DNA of 64,000 nt. Source: Fusibacter_A sp965140735 (lineage in GTDB: Bacteria; Bacillota; Clostridia; Peptostreptococcales; Acidaminobacteraceae). The notes below the pieces were generated by a model that was given only the letters and a program-made list of their open reading frames with translations, was not told the origin of the DNA and ran no database searches. The DNA lies in the NCBI GenBank assembly GCA_965140735.1, contig OZ223306.1, positions 4,278,001 to 4,342,000 on the forward strand, in the 5' to 3' direction. The translations under genes were made by a program, and so were the position numbers. Below are positions 1 through 8,289 of this stretch, piece after piece; positions within the stretch are counted from its first letter, which is position 1; each line of letters opens with the position of its first letter.

Positions 1-1
1 T

Positions 2-1546
2 GATGAAGTCGGTAGAACCTTTAATGGAACTGAATGTGTAGATGCGCCTATTCCAGAAGAAATGCTACCACGTGTAAAACCTATTAGAGATATGCTCATA
101 GAGGCAGTTGCTGAGAGTGATGAAGACCTTATGATGAAATATTTTGAAGGTGAAGAATTTACAACTGAAGAAATTCATGAAGGTCTTAGGAAAGGTGTTA
201 TCTCAGGAGAAATTGTACCAGTACTTGTGGGGAGTGCAGAGAAGCGGATTGGTATTCATACCCTTATGAACATGATCTTTGACTATATGCCGACACCGCT
301 TGATATGAAAGAAGGCATCTATAAAGGTATAGAACCGGATTCGGAATTAGAAACTGAAAGAAAAGTTTCAGATAGTGAACCTCTTTCGGCACTTGTATTC
401 AAGACAATAGTCGATCCATTTGTTGGGAAGATCTCTATATTTAAAGTGTATTCAGGCGTTATGAAAAAAGACATGGAAGTTTTAAATGCAAATAAAGATC
501 AAAAAGAGAAAATCGGTCCCCTGTTCTTATTAAGAGGAAAAGAACAACTTGAATGCGACCGCATTGTTGCAGGTGATATTGGAGCCACGGCTAAACTTCA
601 GTATACGGAAACGGGGGACACTTTATGTGATAAAGATCATCCAATAAAATATGCGGGGATTAATCTACCTAAGCCAGCACTCTTCTTAGCAGTTGAACCT
701 AAATCAAAAGGGGATGAGGAAAAAATTAATGCCTCTCTACATCGTTTAATCGATGAAGACCCTTCTTTCTGCATTGAGCGCAATGTTGAGACTAAGCAGA
801 CACTTATTGGTGGTCAAGGTACAATGCAAATTCAAGTGATCACAAGTAAACTTAAAAATATCTTTAGTGTTGAGGTTGTACTTGAAGATCCAAAAGTAGC
901 CTACAGAGAAACCATTAAAGGGGTCGCAACTGTTCAAGGAAAACATAAAAAGCAATCTGGAGGTGCTGGACAGTTTGGAGATATACACGTAAAATTTGAG
1001 CCAACAAGTGAAGAATTTGTATTTGAAGAAAAGATATTTGGTGGCGCAGTACCACGTCAATATATCCCAGCAGTAGAAAAAGGGCTTCAAGAGTCTTGTG
1101 AAAAAGGCATTTTAGCAGGATTTCCTGTAGTTAATTTAAAGGCAACATTACTAGATGGCTCTTATCATCCAGTGGATTCATCTGAAATGGCGTTTAAGAT
1201 GGCAGCGCATCAAGCCTTTAAAAAGGGTATGGAAATAGCACAACCTATTCTGCTAGAACCTATGATGCATGTTGAAATCTATGTGCCTGATGAATTCATG
1301 GGTGATATTATGGGCGATATGAATAGAAGACGTGGTAGAATTCTTGGTATGGAGCAAGATGAAATGGGTTACCAGAAGGTTATTGCTGAAGCACCGCAAT
1401 CTGAGATGTTTGTTTATGCTACAGATTTAAGATCTATGACCCAAGCAAGAGGTTGGTTCAGCATGAAAGTTGAGCGCTACGAAGAAGTGCCTATGCAAAT
1501 AGCCGTTAAAGTTATAGAACAGTCTAAAAAAGATCATGAAAAGTAG
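2..1546 (+). CDS. Elongation factor G-like protein (second EF-G paralogue), 5'-partial
   Basis: The reading frame is open from base 2, so the gene begins before the window and 514 residues are visible. What is seen is the end of the GTPase domain, domain II, and the EF-G domains III-V. Closing motifs such as MGDMNRRRGRILGME and YATDLRSMTQARGWF match EF-G. It is clearly diverged from the fusA product encoded at 33552-35618: QGTMQIQVITSKL replaces the usual GMGELHLEI region. That places it with the EF-G-like paralogues of Firmicutes, whose role is not settled (translocation, recycling or stress have been proposed). It stands alone rather than in a ribosomal operon, and a strong terminator follows. 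Certain as an EF-G family member; subtype is inference. Confidence 0.9.
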   Translation, partial: DEVGRTFNGTECVDAPIPEEMLPRVKPIRDMLIEAVAESDEDLMMKYFEGEEFTTEEIHEGLRKGVISGEIVPVLVGSAEKRIGIHTLMNMIFDYMPTPLDMKEGIYKGIEPDSELETERKVSDSEPLSALVFKTIVDPFVGKISIFKVYSGVMKKDMEVLNANKDQKEKIGPLFLLRGKEQLECDRIVAGDIGATAKLQYTETGDTLCDKDHPIKYAGINLPKPALFLAVEPKSKGDEEKINASLHRLIDEDPSFCIERNVETKQTLIGGQGTMQIQVITSKLKNIFSVEVVLEDPKVAYRETIKGVATVQGKHKKQSGGAGQFGDIHVKFEPTSEEFVFEEKIFGGAVPRQYIPAVEKGLQESCEKGILAGFPVVNLKATLLDGSYHPVDSSEMAFKMAAHQAFKKGMEIAQPILLEPMMHVEIYVPDEFMGDIMGDMNRRRGRILGMEQDEMGYQKVIAEAPQSEMFVYATDLRSMTQARGWFSMKVERYEEVPMQIAVKVIEQSKKDHEK

Positions 1547-1636
1547 AGCATCACATCTAAGGTGTGAACGCATAGAGAGAAATAGGATAAGGGAAATTTG
1601 TAACAAGATTTAAATGGTTTGTATTTGTTTTACAAG

Positions 1637-1688
1637 AAGAATCACTCAGCTAGGAGAGGTTATAGCCAATGCTGAGTGATTCTTTTTG
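1637..1688 (+). terminator. Rho-independent terminator after EF-G-like gene
   Basis: AAGAATCACTCAGC at 1637-1650 pairs perfectly with GCTGAGTGATTCTT at 1671-1684, with a 20-nt loop and a following T-run. It lies about 90 bases after the stop codon. Confidence 0.85.
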
Positions 1689-1710
1689 GTATAAATAAGT
1701 CCAATTACAA

Positions 1711-1747
1711 TAACTTGATTAGAAATGTGATAGACGTTATCAAGTTA
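1711..1747. repeat. 9-bp inverted repeat upstream of clpC
   Basis: TAACTTGAT (1711-1719) and ATCAAGTTA (1739-1747) form a perfect dyad with a 19-bp spacer, about 40 bases upstream of the candidate clpC -35. It is not a CtsR-type direct heptad repeat. It could be an operator or a weak RNA hairpin; function unknown. Confidence 0.5.
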
Positions 1748-1786
1748 AACAGCACAGCGTGAGCAGATAGATTCGTTGTTTTCAGA

Positions 1787-1815
1787 TTGCAAAATGAATG
1801 ATAAACTAGTATTAA
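1787..1815 (+). promoter_or_regulatory. Candidate sigma-A promoter of clpC
   Basis: TTGCAA (1787-1792), a 17-bp spacer and TATTAA (1810-1815) lie about 50 bases before the clpC start. The rest of the 318-base gap 1547-1864 holds only the terminator and the inverted repeat described separately. Confidence 0.5.
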
Positions 1816-1864
1816 TATAAATTCAAGTATTGAGGATTGATACGGTTGAAAGAGGTGGAAACTG

Positions 1865-4315
1865 ATGTTTAAATATAATTTTGATGAAAATGCAAATGAT
1901 GTCATCAATTTTGCCTTTGCTGAGGCAAGGGATCTTGGACATCGGTTTGTTGGAACAGAGCATCTAATCTTAGGATTGTCTAGCATAAAAAATTCTAAGG
2001 TGCACACGGTGTTTGATTATTATAAAATAACCACTGATGAGTTGAGATTAGAGCTTATAAAAAGGATAGGAAAAGGCGATTATAATACTGGTATTGAGGA
2101 TTACACCCCTAGAGCGAAGGCTTGTATAGAGCGAAGTTATCAATATTCTCAGGAAACTAATAGTGATGAAATAATGCCAGAGCATATTTTGATGAGTATT
2201 ATGCAAGATAAATATGCCATAGGCTATAAAGTCTTGACAACGCTCAGTTTGGATGTTCAAAAAATGCTTTTGAATATTTTAGAGGAGACGCCAAAGGCAG
2301 AAAAAACTAAAATTATTAAAGGGAACAAAGTACTGAATTATCAAGTTAAATTAGTGGATTTTGAGGAAGCTTACGATATTCAAGCGCCAAATGTCATTAA
2401 TCGCGTGGGCATTAACCTTACAGAGATTGCTAAAGATTCTCCTTATCAAGAGATCATAGGAAGAGATAGAGAAATTAATCGTCTTATACAAATACTAAGC
2501 CGGAAGACTAAAAATAATCCCTGTATCGTCGGTGAACCTGGTGTTGGTAAGACCGCACTTGTTCATGGCCTTGCCAATCGAATTGCATCCGGTAAAGTTC
2601 CTGAGGGGTTAAAAGACAAAGAAGTGATCTTAATTAATATTAGCCAATTGGTATCTGGCACCATGTATAGAGGGCAATTTGAAGAACGTTTCAACGAATT
2701 AATTGAAGCATTAAAAGAAAACAAGAAGTACATTGCTTTTTTTGATGAGCTTCATAATTTAATAGGGGTTGGTGCTACTGGAGAAAAATCATTAGATGCG
2801 ATTGGTATGCTGAAACCTTTATTGACAACAGGTGAAATTCAAATGATTGGGGCCACCACTTTTTCAGATTTTCAAAAATATATAGAAGCGGATGAAGCTA
2901 TGATGCGACGTCTGATTCCGCTAAAAATTGAAGAACCAACTAATAAAGAAGCATTTACCATACTTCAGCATACTAAGTATCAGTATGAACAACACCACGA
3001 TGTGATTATTTCTAATGGTGCAATTGAAGCAGCCATTAGGTTATCTCAAAGGTATATTACAGATCGTAGATTACCTGATAAAGCGATTGACATCATTGAT
3101 GAGGCTTGTTCTAAAAAGAGGATTGAGAGTTTAAAAACGATCGAAATTCTAGATGAACTCAAATACCGTCTCCAAATACTCAAAGAGCATAAGGAAGAAG
3201 CAATACTGGACATGGATTTTGAAAATGCATCGAAACTGCAAACAGAAGAAAAACGCATCTTATCTCATATTGAAAAGAATGAAAAGGCAAAGCACTTAAT
3301 GCAGTCAAGAAAGCTCACTATAGCTGTGCCTGATATTGAACAAGCGGTTTCAGAGTGGACAAATATTCCTGTGACCAAGCTTCAAATACATGAAAAAGAA
3401 AATCTCAGATTGCTAGAACAGCGTCTATCGGAAAAAGTCCTTGGTCAGGCACAAGCGATCAATACCGTCTCAAATGCTTTAAAGCGATCAAGGCTTGGGA
3501 TCAAAGATGAAAAGAAACCTGTGGGCACATTTCTATTTGTTGGACCAACAGGTGTTGGTAAGACAGAACTGGCAAAGTCAATTGCAGATGTCTTTTATGG
3601 CGATGTAAATAATTTGATCAAGTTTGATATGTCTGAATACATGGAAAAGTACTCTGTTTCAAAGCTGATTGGTTCTCCGCCCGGATATGAGGGCAATAAG
3701 GAAGGTGGTCTGTTAACGAATGCAGTCAAAAAAATGCCATACAGTGTGATCGTCTTTGATGAGGTCGAAAAAGCAGATCATGAAGTACTCAATATTTTGC
3801 TGTCTATTATGGATGAAGGTCAACTTAAAGATGGTAGAGGTAAGCAAGTAGACTTCAAAAATACATTATTGATTTTGACTTCTAATCTTGGTGTTGAAGA
3901 ACTTTCAATTAAAACCGTCGGTTTTGGAGAAAATACGTCAAAATCAATTGTGGAAGAGAAGATTAGGGCGGCTGCCAAAAACTTTTTTAAACCAGAGTTT
4001 ATTAATCGATTAGATGAGATTATTGTCTTTAACGCACTTGAGTTGACAGAGATGATCTGTATTGTTGAGAAAGAGCTTACACTATTTAGAACTCTCATGT
4101 TAGAGCAGGGCATTCAAATGTGTTATGATTCAGGCGTTTCAAAATACATTGCGGAAACAAATTTTGATGAAAAATATGGGGCGAGACCGATTAAACGTGC
4201 AGTAGATCGATTAATTAAGGATAAGGTTGCAGATTTAATGCTCACAGAAAATGAAGGCTTTGAAGTAATTGAGGTAACCGTTGAGGATTCAAAATTAGAA
4301 TTTAAAGTAAATTAG
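1865..4315 (+). CDS. clpC: ATP-dependent Clp protease ATPase subunit ClpC
   Basis: An 816-residue HSP100 unfoldase that feeds substrates to ClpP. In order: a double Clp-N repeat domain (about 1-145), AAA+ module D1 with Walker A GEPGVGKT near residue 223, a short middle domain with a UVR-like segment near 440-470 typical of ClpC, and AAA+ module D2 with Walker A GPTGVGKTE near residue 560 and a ClpB/C C-terminal domain. The SD AGAGGTGG precedes the ATG. In many Firmicutes clpC ends the ctsR-mcsA-mcsB-clpC operon. Here none of those partners is upstream, so ClpC stands alone with its own promoter, followed closely by radA, a link also kept in Bacillus. Function is secure; control is open. Confidence 0.95.
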   Translation: MFKYNFDENANDVINFAFAEARDLGHRFVGTEHLILGLSSIKNSKVHTVFDYYKITTDELRLELIKRIGKGDYNTGIEDYTPRAKACIERSYQYSQETNSDEIMPEHILMSIMQDKYAIGYKVLTTLSLDVQKMLLNILEETPKAEKTKIIKGNKVLNYQVKLVDFEEAYDIQAPNVINRVGINLTEIAKDSPYQEIIGRDREINRLIQILSRKTKNNPCIVGEPGVGKTALVHGLANRIASGKVPEGLKDKEVILINISQLVSGTMYRGQFEERFNELIEALKENKKYIAFFDELHNLIGVGATGEKSLDAIGMLKPLLTTGEIQMIGATTFSDFQKYIEADEAMMRRLIPLKIEEPTNKEAFTILQHTKYQYEQHHDVIISNGAIEAAIRLSQRYITDRRLPDKAIDIIDEACSKKRIESLKTIEILDELKYRLQILKEHKEEAILDMDFENASKLQTEEKRILSHIEKNEKAKHLMQSRKLTIAVPDIEQAVSEWTNIPVTKLQIHEKENLRLLEQRLSEKVLGQAQAINTVSNALKRSRLGIKDEKKPVGTFLFVGPTGVGKTELAKSIADVFYGDVNNLIKFDMSEYMEKYSVSKLIGSPPGYEGNKEGGLLTNAVKKMPYSVIVFDEVEKADHEVLNILLSIMDEGQLKDGRGKQVDFKNTLLILTSNLGVEELSIKTVGFGENTSKSIVEEKIRAAAKNFFKPEFINRLDEIIVFNALELTEMICIVEKELTLFRTLMLEQGIQMCYDSGVSKYIAETNFDEKYGARPIKRAVDRLIKDKVADLMLTENEGFEVIEVTVEDSKLEFKVN

Positions 4316-4325
4316 AGGAGTCGTT

Positions 4326-5690
4326 ATGTCAAAGGCAAAGACAAAGACAAAATTTGTATGTCAGAATTGTGGTTATATTTCGCCAAAGTGGCTTGGAAAA
4401 TGCCTCGAATGTGGTGAGTGGAATAGCTTTGTTGAAGATGTTGAAATTAAAGAGACAAAGGCAGCAAGTCTCAATATTAACAGTGAATCACATCCACAAA
4501 AGCTAAAGGATATCGCCTATGATCATGAGAGTAGAGTGTCCACTAGAATGAGAGAACTGGACATTGTTTTAGGCGGGGGACTTGTCAGTGGTTCTTTGGT
4601 ACTTGTTGGTGGAGATCCTGGCATTGGGAAATCAACCTTATTGCTACAAGTTGCCAATAATCTCTCCATGGATAAGAAGATTGTCCTCTATGTCTCTGGT
4701 GAGGAATCTATAAAACAGACGAAATTAAGAGCTGAGCGATTATCTATGGCAACAGAAGAACTCTATATTATGGCAGAAAATAATATAGAGCGTATTAAAT
4801 ATCATGTGGAACAACTAAAACCACATGTGCTCATAGTGGATTCGATTCAAACTGTTTTTAATCCTGAAATCTCAAGTGCGCCTGGGACAGTGAGTCAAGT
4901 AAGGGAATCAACCAATCAATTTATGAACATTGCGAAGAAATTCGGCGTAACGACTTTTATAGTCGGGCACGTGACGAAGCAAGGGGCAATAGCAGGACCA
5001 AAGATACTTGAACATATGGTAGATACAGTGCTCTACTTTGAAGGCGAAAAACAGAGTATTTTTAGAATTTTGAGAGCTGTAAAAAATAGATTTGGTTCTA
5101 CAAACGAAATTGGTATATTTGAGATGACGAATTTAGGCTTAATTGAAGTGGATAATCCGTCTAAGATATTTTTGACCAACTCAGCAAAGAAGGAAGCGGG
5201 ATCAGTCATTATACCGACGCTAGAGGGCACGAGAACGGTTTTAGTTGAAATCCAGTGTTTAGCCTCTCAGACGAACTTTAATATGCCTAGGCGGATGGCA
5301 ATCGGTATAGATTACAACAGATTGGTGCTTCTAACAGCAGTACTGGAAAAAAAAGTGGGGATGACGCTTTATAATCAGGATATTTATCTCAATGTGGTAG
5401 GGGGAATGTCTTTAGATGAACCTGCTGCAGACCTAGCTGTTGTAATGGCCATAGCATCGAGTTTTAGAGAAGTTTGTATACCAAGTGACATGGTTATTTT
5501 TGGCGAAGTAGGTTTAACAGGAGAAATTCGAACTGTAAATCAAGTTCAACAACGCATCAATGAAGCTTCAAAGATGGGGTTTAAGAAAGCGATTATACCA
5601 AAGAGCAATCTTGAAGGGATTCAAAGACCAGATAATTTCATGGTTATTGGGATGCAACATATTGAGGAAGTTTTCAAATACTTTTTTTAA
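4326..5690 (+). CDS. radA: DNA repair protein RadA (Sms)
   Basis: A 454-residue RecA-like DnaB-type helicase that helps branch migration during homologous recombination. The N-terminal zinc finger uses C12 and C15 with C26 and C29. Walker A GGDPGIGKST lies near residue 95, the RadA signature KNRFG near 252, and a Lon-protease-like domain (inactive in this family) fills the C-terminal third. It starts 10 bases after clpC with SD GAGGAG, so the two are probably cotranscribed. A bidirectional terminator follows. Length and all motifs are normal for the family. The usual downstream partner disA is not present; a minus-strand gene lies there instead. Confidence 0.97.
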   Translation: MSKAKTKTKFVCQNCGYISPKWLGKCLECGEWNSFVEDVEIKETKAASLNINSESHPQKLKDIAYDHESRVSTRMRELDIVLGGGLVSGSLVLVGGDPGIGKSTLLLQVANNLSMDKKIVLYVSGEESIKQTKLRAERLSMATEELYIMAENNIERIKYHVEQLKPHVLIVDSIQTVFNPEISSAPGTVSQVRESTNQFMNIAKKFGVTTFIVGHVTKQGAIAGPKILEHMVDTVLYFEGEKQSIFRILRAVKNRFGSTNEIGIFEMTNLGLIEVDNPSKIFLTNSAKKEAGSVIIPTLEGTRTVLVEIQCLASQTNFNMPRRMAIGIDYNRLVLLTAVLEKKVGMTLYNQDIYLNVVGGMSLDEPAADLAVVMAIASSFREVCIPSDMVIFGEVGLTGEIRTVNQVQQRINEASKMGFKKAIIPKSNLEGIQRPDNFMVIGMQHIEEVFKYFF

Positions 5691-5698
5691 TTAAAAAA

Positions 5699-5750
5699 AG
5701 AGCTATACGCATAATATCTTTATTAGAATTGTGCGTATAGCTCTATAATT
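5699..5750. terminator. Bidirectional terminator between radA and minus-strand gene
   Basis: AGAGCTATACGCA (5699-5711) pairs with TGCGTATAGCTCT (5732-5744). A-rich sequence precedes it and a T-rich stretch follows, so it can stop both convergent transcripts. Confidence 0.85.
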
Positions 5751-5768
5751 TTGTAAAAAAGTGTTATC

Positions 5769-6164
5769 TTAGTAAAGACTGAATTTACCTAATGTGTTAA
5801 TTTTTTTGTATTCTTTTAGCATTACATCATATAAGTTGATATCAAGAGCATTACAAAGCGCAGCGATATAGAATTCAAGATTGCCTAACTCTTCTTCTAT
5901 TTTTTCACGGCAAGTAGGGCACAGCGTCCCTTTTATATGATCGGCACGATACTCTTTTAGAGCTTCATATTCGGTTCCTTCTGGAAGAGGCGATTTTGAA
6001 GCATCAAGTGTTATACAACCACAACTTGTAATGGATTTAATAACAGCTCGATTAGATTTGGACTCAGCATTGTTGATTTTGCTCAAGATATCCAATAAAC
6101 TAGCATGTCTGATAAGGACTTCATCAACCTTATCTTGAAATTCGTCATATATTACATCTTTCAT
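5769..6164 (-). CDS. Small Cys-motif protein, probable DUF1573-annotated clostridial family
   Basis: 131 residues, no signal peptide or membrane segment. I recall similar clostridial proteins near radA annotated as DUF1573; that assignment is from memory. Visible features are a CGC motif near residue 48 and a CPTC motif near residue 82, which together could form a zinc site. The following helix EELGNLEFYIAALCNALDIN resembles the C-terminal part of MazG-like folds. The SD (GGAGG on the minus strand near 6172) is well placed before the ATG. It is convergent with radA and divergent from carD. Function unknown; a metal-binding regulatory or housekeeping role is a guess. Confidence 0.75.
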   Translation of the reverse strand: MKDVIYDEFQDKVDEVLIRHASLLDILSKINNAESKSNRAVIKSITSCGCITLDASKSPLPEGTEYEALKEYRADHIKGTLCPTCREKIEEELGNLEFYIAALCNALDINLYDVMLKEYKKINTLGKFSLY

Positions 6165-6307
6165 AAAAACCTCCGATATTATTAATTGATTGGTATCAAA
6201 TGAGTTGTTTTTAGAAAATTTAGATTAATTACATTTTATCACAGATCATTTTAAAGAAAAAGGAATAAAGCTCTAAAAAAATATTTTTAGTCCTCGAAAC
6301 AAAGGTG

Positions 6308-6374
6308 TTGACAATGGTTAAGACAAATAGTAAAATGTAGTTTTGTTGAAATAACTTCAAAACTAGTGTATACT
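6308..6374 (+). promoter_or_regulatory. Two tandem sigma-A promoters of carD
   Basis: TTGACA (6308-6313)-N17-TAAAAT (6331-6336), and TTGAAA (6346-6351)-N17-TATACT (6369-6374). Both have ideal spacing and lie within 100 bases of the start codon. Confidence 0.75.
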
Positions 6375-6410
6375 TAAAATAACATTAAAATTATTGCATG
6401 GAGGTTGCTT

Positions 6411-6893
6411 ATGTTTAAGATTGGTGATAAAGTAGTGTACCCTATGCATGGCGCTGGGGTCATCGAAGGAATTGAAGAAAAAGAACTAATGGGAGAGACT
6501 AGAGAGTTTTATATTCTGAAGCTTCCTATTAGAAACATGAAAGTGATGTTACCAATTGATAATGCTGAAAATCTAGGCGTTAGGAAAGTTGTTGACATGA
6601 ATGCTTTTGGTCAAGTCATGGATATTCTTGCACAAGATAAGAGTATTATGCCAGACAACTGGAATCGCAGATATCGTTCAAATCTTGAACTTGTGAAAAC
6701 GGGTGATATTTTTGAAGTTGCCACTGTTGTAAGAAACTTAGAGATTCTGGATAGAGAAAAAGGACTATCAACAGGTGAAAGAAAAATGTTGAATAATTCT
6801 AAGCAAATTCTAGTGAGTGAGCTTATTTTATCAAAGAATTTAAAAGAAGATGAAGTAGTGACATTAGTCAATGCGACGATAGGTAGAAATTGA
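6411..6893 (+). CDS. CarD/CdnL-family transcriptional regulator
   Basis: 160 residues. The N-terminal CarD_TRCF beta-domain (KIGDKVVYPMHGAGVIEGIE) binds the RNA polymerase beta subunit, and a helical C-terminal half contacts promoter DNA; in the known families it stabilises the open complex. The ATG at 6411 is chosen because GGAGG at 6400-6404 sits six bases before it; the in-frame TTG at 6405 would be too close to that site. Two tandem promoters precede it and a terminator directly follows, so it is a single-gene unit. Family membership is secure; the targets are not visible. Confidence 0.93.
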   Translation: MFKIGDKVVYPMHGAGVIEGIEEKELMGETREFYILKLPIRNMKVMLPIDNAENLGVRKVVDMNAFGQVMDILAQDKSIMPDNWNRRYRSNLELVKTGDIFEVATVVRNLEILDREKGLSTGERKMLNNSKQILVSELILSKNLKEDEVVTLVNATIGRN

Positions 6894-6915
6894 GGGCGAT
6901 GCCCTTTTTTTTTTT
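6893..6915 (+). terminator. Terminator of carD overlapping its stop codon
   Basis: AGGGC-gat-GCCCT (6893-6905) is followed by eleven T residues. The hairpin begins on the last base of the TGA stop. Confidence 0.85.
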
Positions 6916-6923
6916 CACAAAAT

Positions 6924-6951
6924 TTGACTTTTTTGCTCACTATGTTACAAT
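6924..6951 (+). promoter_or_regulatory. Promoter of yacL-like gene
   Basis: TTGACT (6924-6929), a 16-bp spacer and TACAAT (6946-6951), with TG one base upstream of the -10 (extended -10). Confidence 0.75.
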
Positions 6952-6994
6952 CAATATGGTTGCTATAAAATAGATGAGAGGAAGGAGGAATTGA

Positions 6995-8089
6995 ATGATA
7001 GAAAAAATAATAAAATATATCATTACTTTTGTGGGATTCTGTGTTGGAATCGGTTTTGGTATTTATATTGCTGACCTATTGTATATAAAAGATATTTTTA
7101 ATGTAGACAGAATGGTCTACAGCGTGATAATCCCCGCTTTATTAGGACTTATAATTGGCTTTTTAGCCTACTTTTTTTCCAATTTTATGATTAAATCAAG
7201 TAAAAAAATGGTTCAGTATGCTCAAAGTGAACTTGAGAAGATTCCACCACAGGATTTCTTATTTGGACTATTGGGATTAGTTTTAGGACTTGTGATTGCT
7301 TTTTTAATCAGTGGACTATATGAAATTATCCCAATTCCAATGGTTGCAAATGCTTTGAAAATTTTGACATTCATCTTTTTTGGATACTTGGGATCATCAC
7401 TGGCTCAGAAGAATATGAAAGATCCGACCAAATTGCAGGATTGGGCTAAAAAAGTAAATGTTTCTAAGCCTAATAAAAATACCGTAACAGAAGAATTTGT
7501 AAAACCTAAGATTTTAGATACTAGCGTTATCATCGATGGTAGGATTTCTGATATTTGTAAAACGGGATTTGTAGAAGGCACGATTGTCATTCCAGAATTT
7601 GTACTCAGGGAGTTACGTCATATTGCAGATTCATCTGATGGTTTAAAGCGTAATAGAGGCCGTAGAGGCTTGGATATTCTCAAAATTATCCAAAAGGAAA
7701 TGCCAATCGAAGTTAAAATAGTCGATATAGATTTTGACGACGTTTCAGAAGTGGACATTAAATTGATCAAATTAGCTCAAAAAATTAATGGCAGTATTGT
7801 TACTAATGATTATAATTTGAACAAAGTGGCCACACTTCAAGAAATTCAAATACTCAATATTAATGAACTTGCAAATGCAGTTAAACCAGTGGTTCTTCCT
7901 GGTGAAGAGATGTATATCCAAATTATCAAAGAAGGTAAGGAATCCAATCAAGGTGTTGCTTACTTAGATGATGGTACAATGATTGTTGTTGAAGAAGGCA
8001 GAAAACGTATCAACGAAACAATTTATGTCATTGTAACCAGTGTGTTACAAACCGCTGCTGGTCGAATGATCTTTGCAAAACCTAAATAG
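6995..8089 (+). CDS. yacL: PIN/TRAM-domain membrane protein (YacL family)
   Basis: 364 residues. Four hydrophobic segments in the first 135 residues anchor it in the membrane. A PIN nuclease-type domain follows, beginning KILDTSVIIDGR with the acidic residues of the metal site (DTS, the VLREL helix glutamate, TNDYN). A C-terminal TRAM domain (about 295-360) is a predicted RNA-binding fold. A ribonuclease role is inferred from the family; substrates are not known. The SD AGGAAGGAGG is strong. In Bacillus yacL sits just before ispD, and the same holds here, though a terminator separates them. Confidence 0.92.
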   Translation: MIEKIIKYIITFVGFCVGIGFGIYIADLLYIKDIFNVDRMVYSVIIPALLGLIIGFLAYFFSNFMIKSSKKMVQYAQSELEKIPPQDFLFGLLGLVLGLVIAFLISGLYEIIPIPMVANALKILTFIFFGYLGSSLAQKNMKDPTKLQDWAKKVNVSKPNKNTVTEEFVKPKILDTSVIIDGRISDICKTGFVEGTIVIPEFVLRELRHIADSSDGLKRNRGRRGLDILKIIQKEMPIEVKIVDIDFDDVSEVDIKLIKLAQKINGSIVTNDYNLNKVATLQEIQILNINELANAVKPVVLPGEEMYIQIIKEGKESNQGVAYLDDGTMIVVEEGRKRINETIYVIVTSVLQTAAGRMIFAKPK

Positions 8090-8106
8090 TATTTTATATA
8101 AAAGCG

Positions 8107-8148
8107 AAGCACCTTTTAAGTGAACCCGACTGTGAAGGTGCTTTTTTT
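8107..8148 (+). terminator. Terminator of yacL-like gene
   Basis: AAGCACCTT (8107-8115) pairs with AAGGTGCTT (8135-8143), followed by T residues. Confidence 0.8.
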
Positions 8149-8195
8149 GACTTACAAATGTAAAATGGGATTGTACATAGTATGGAAGAACAGAA

Positions 8196-8233
8196 GAAAC
8201 TTGTATTCATAGCGAAGATGAAACTTGTATTCA
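8196..8233. repeat. Tandem 14-bp repeat before ispD promoter
   Basis: GAAACTTGTATTCA occurs at 8196-8209 and again at 8220-8233, a period of 24 bases. It lies just upstream of the ispD -10 element. Could be a short duplication or a regulator site on one face of the helix. Confidence 0.6.
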
Positions 8234-8247
8234 GAACGAAATAGATT

Positions 8248-8256
8248 TGATATAAT
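8248..8256 (+). promoter_or_regulatory. Extended -10 element of ispD promoter
   Basis: TGA-TATAAT at 8248-8256 is a consensus -10 with an upstream TG. No good -35 lies at 17 bp; TTGTAT (8225-8230) is 20 bp away. Confidence 0.6.
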
Positions 8257-8289
8257 TTATATGAAATCAAGTTAAAAGAGGAAAAGTTG

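Noticed and set aside
8107..8143. T-box remnant upstream of ispD
   Set aside because: The GAAGCACC...GGTGC hairpin recalls T-box endings, but there is no T-box sequence or specifier stem; it is a plain terminator.
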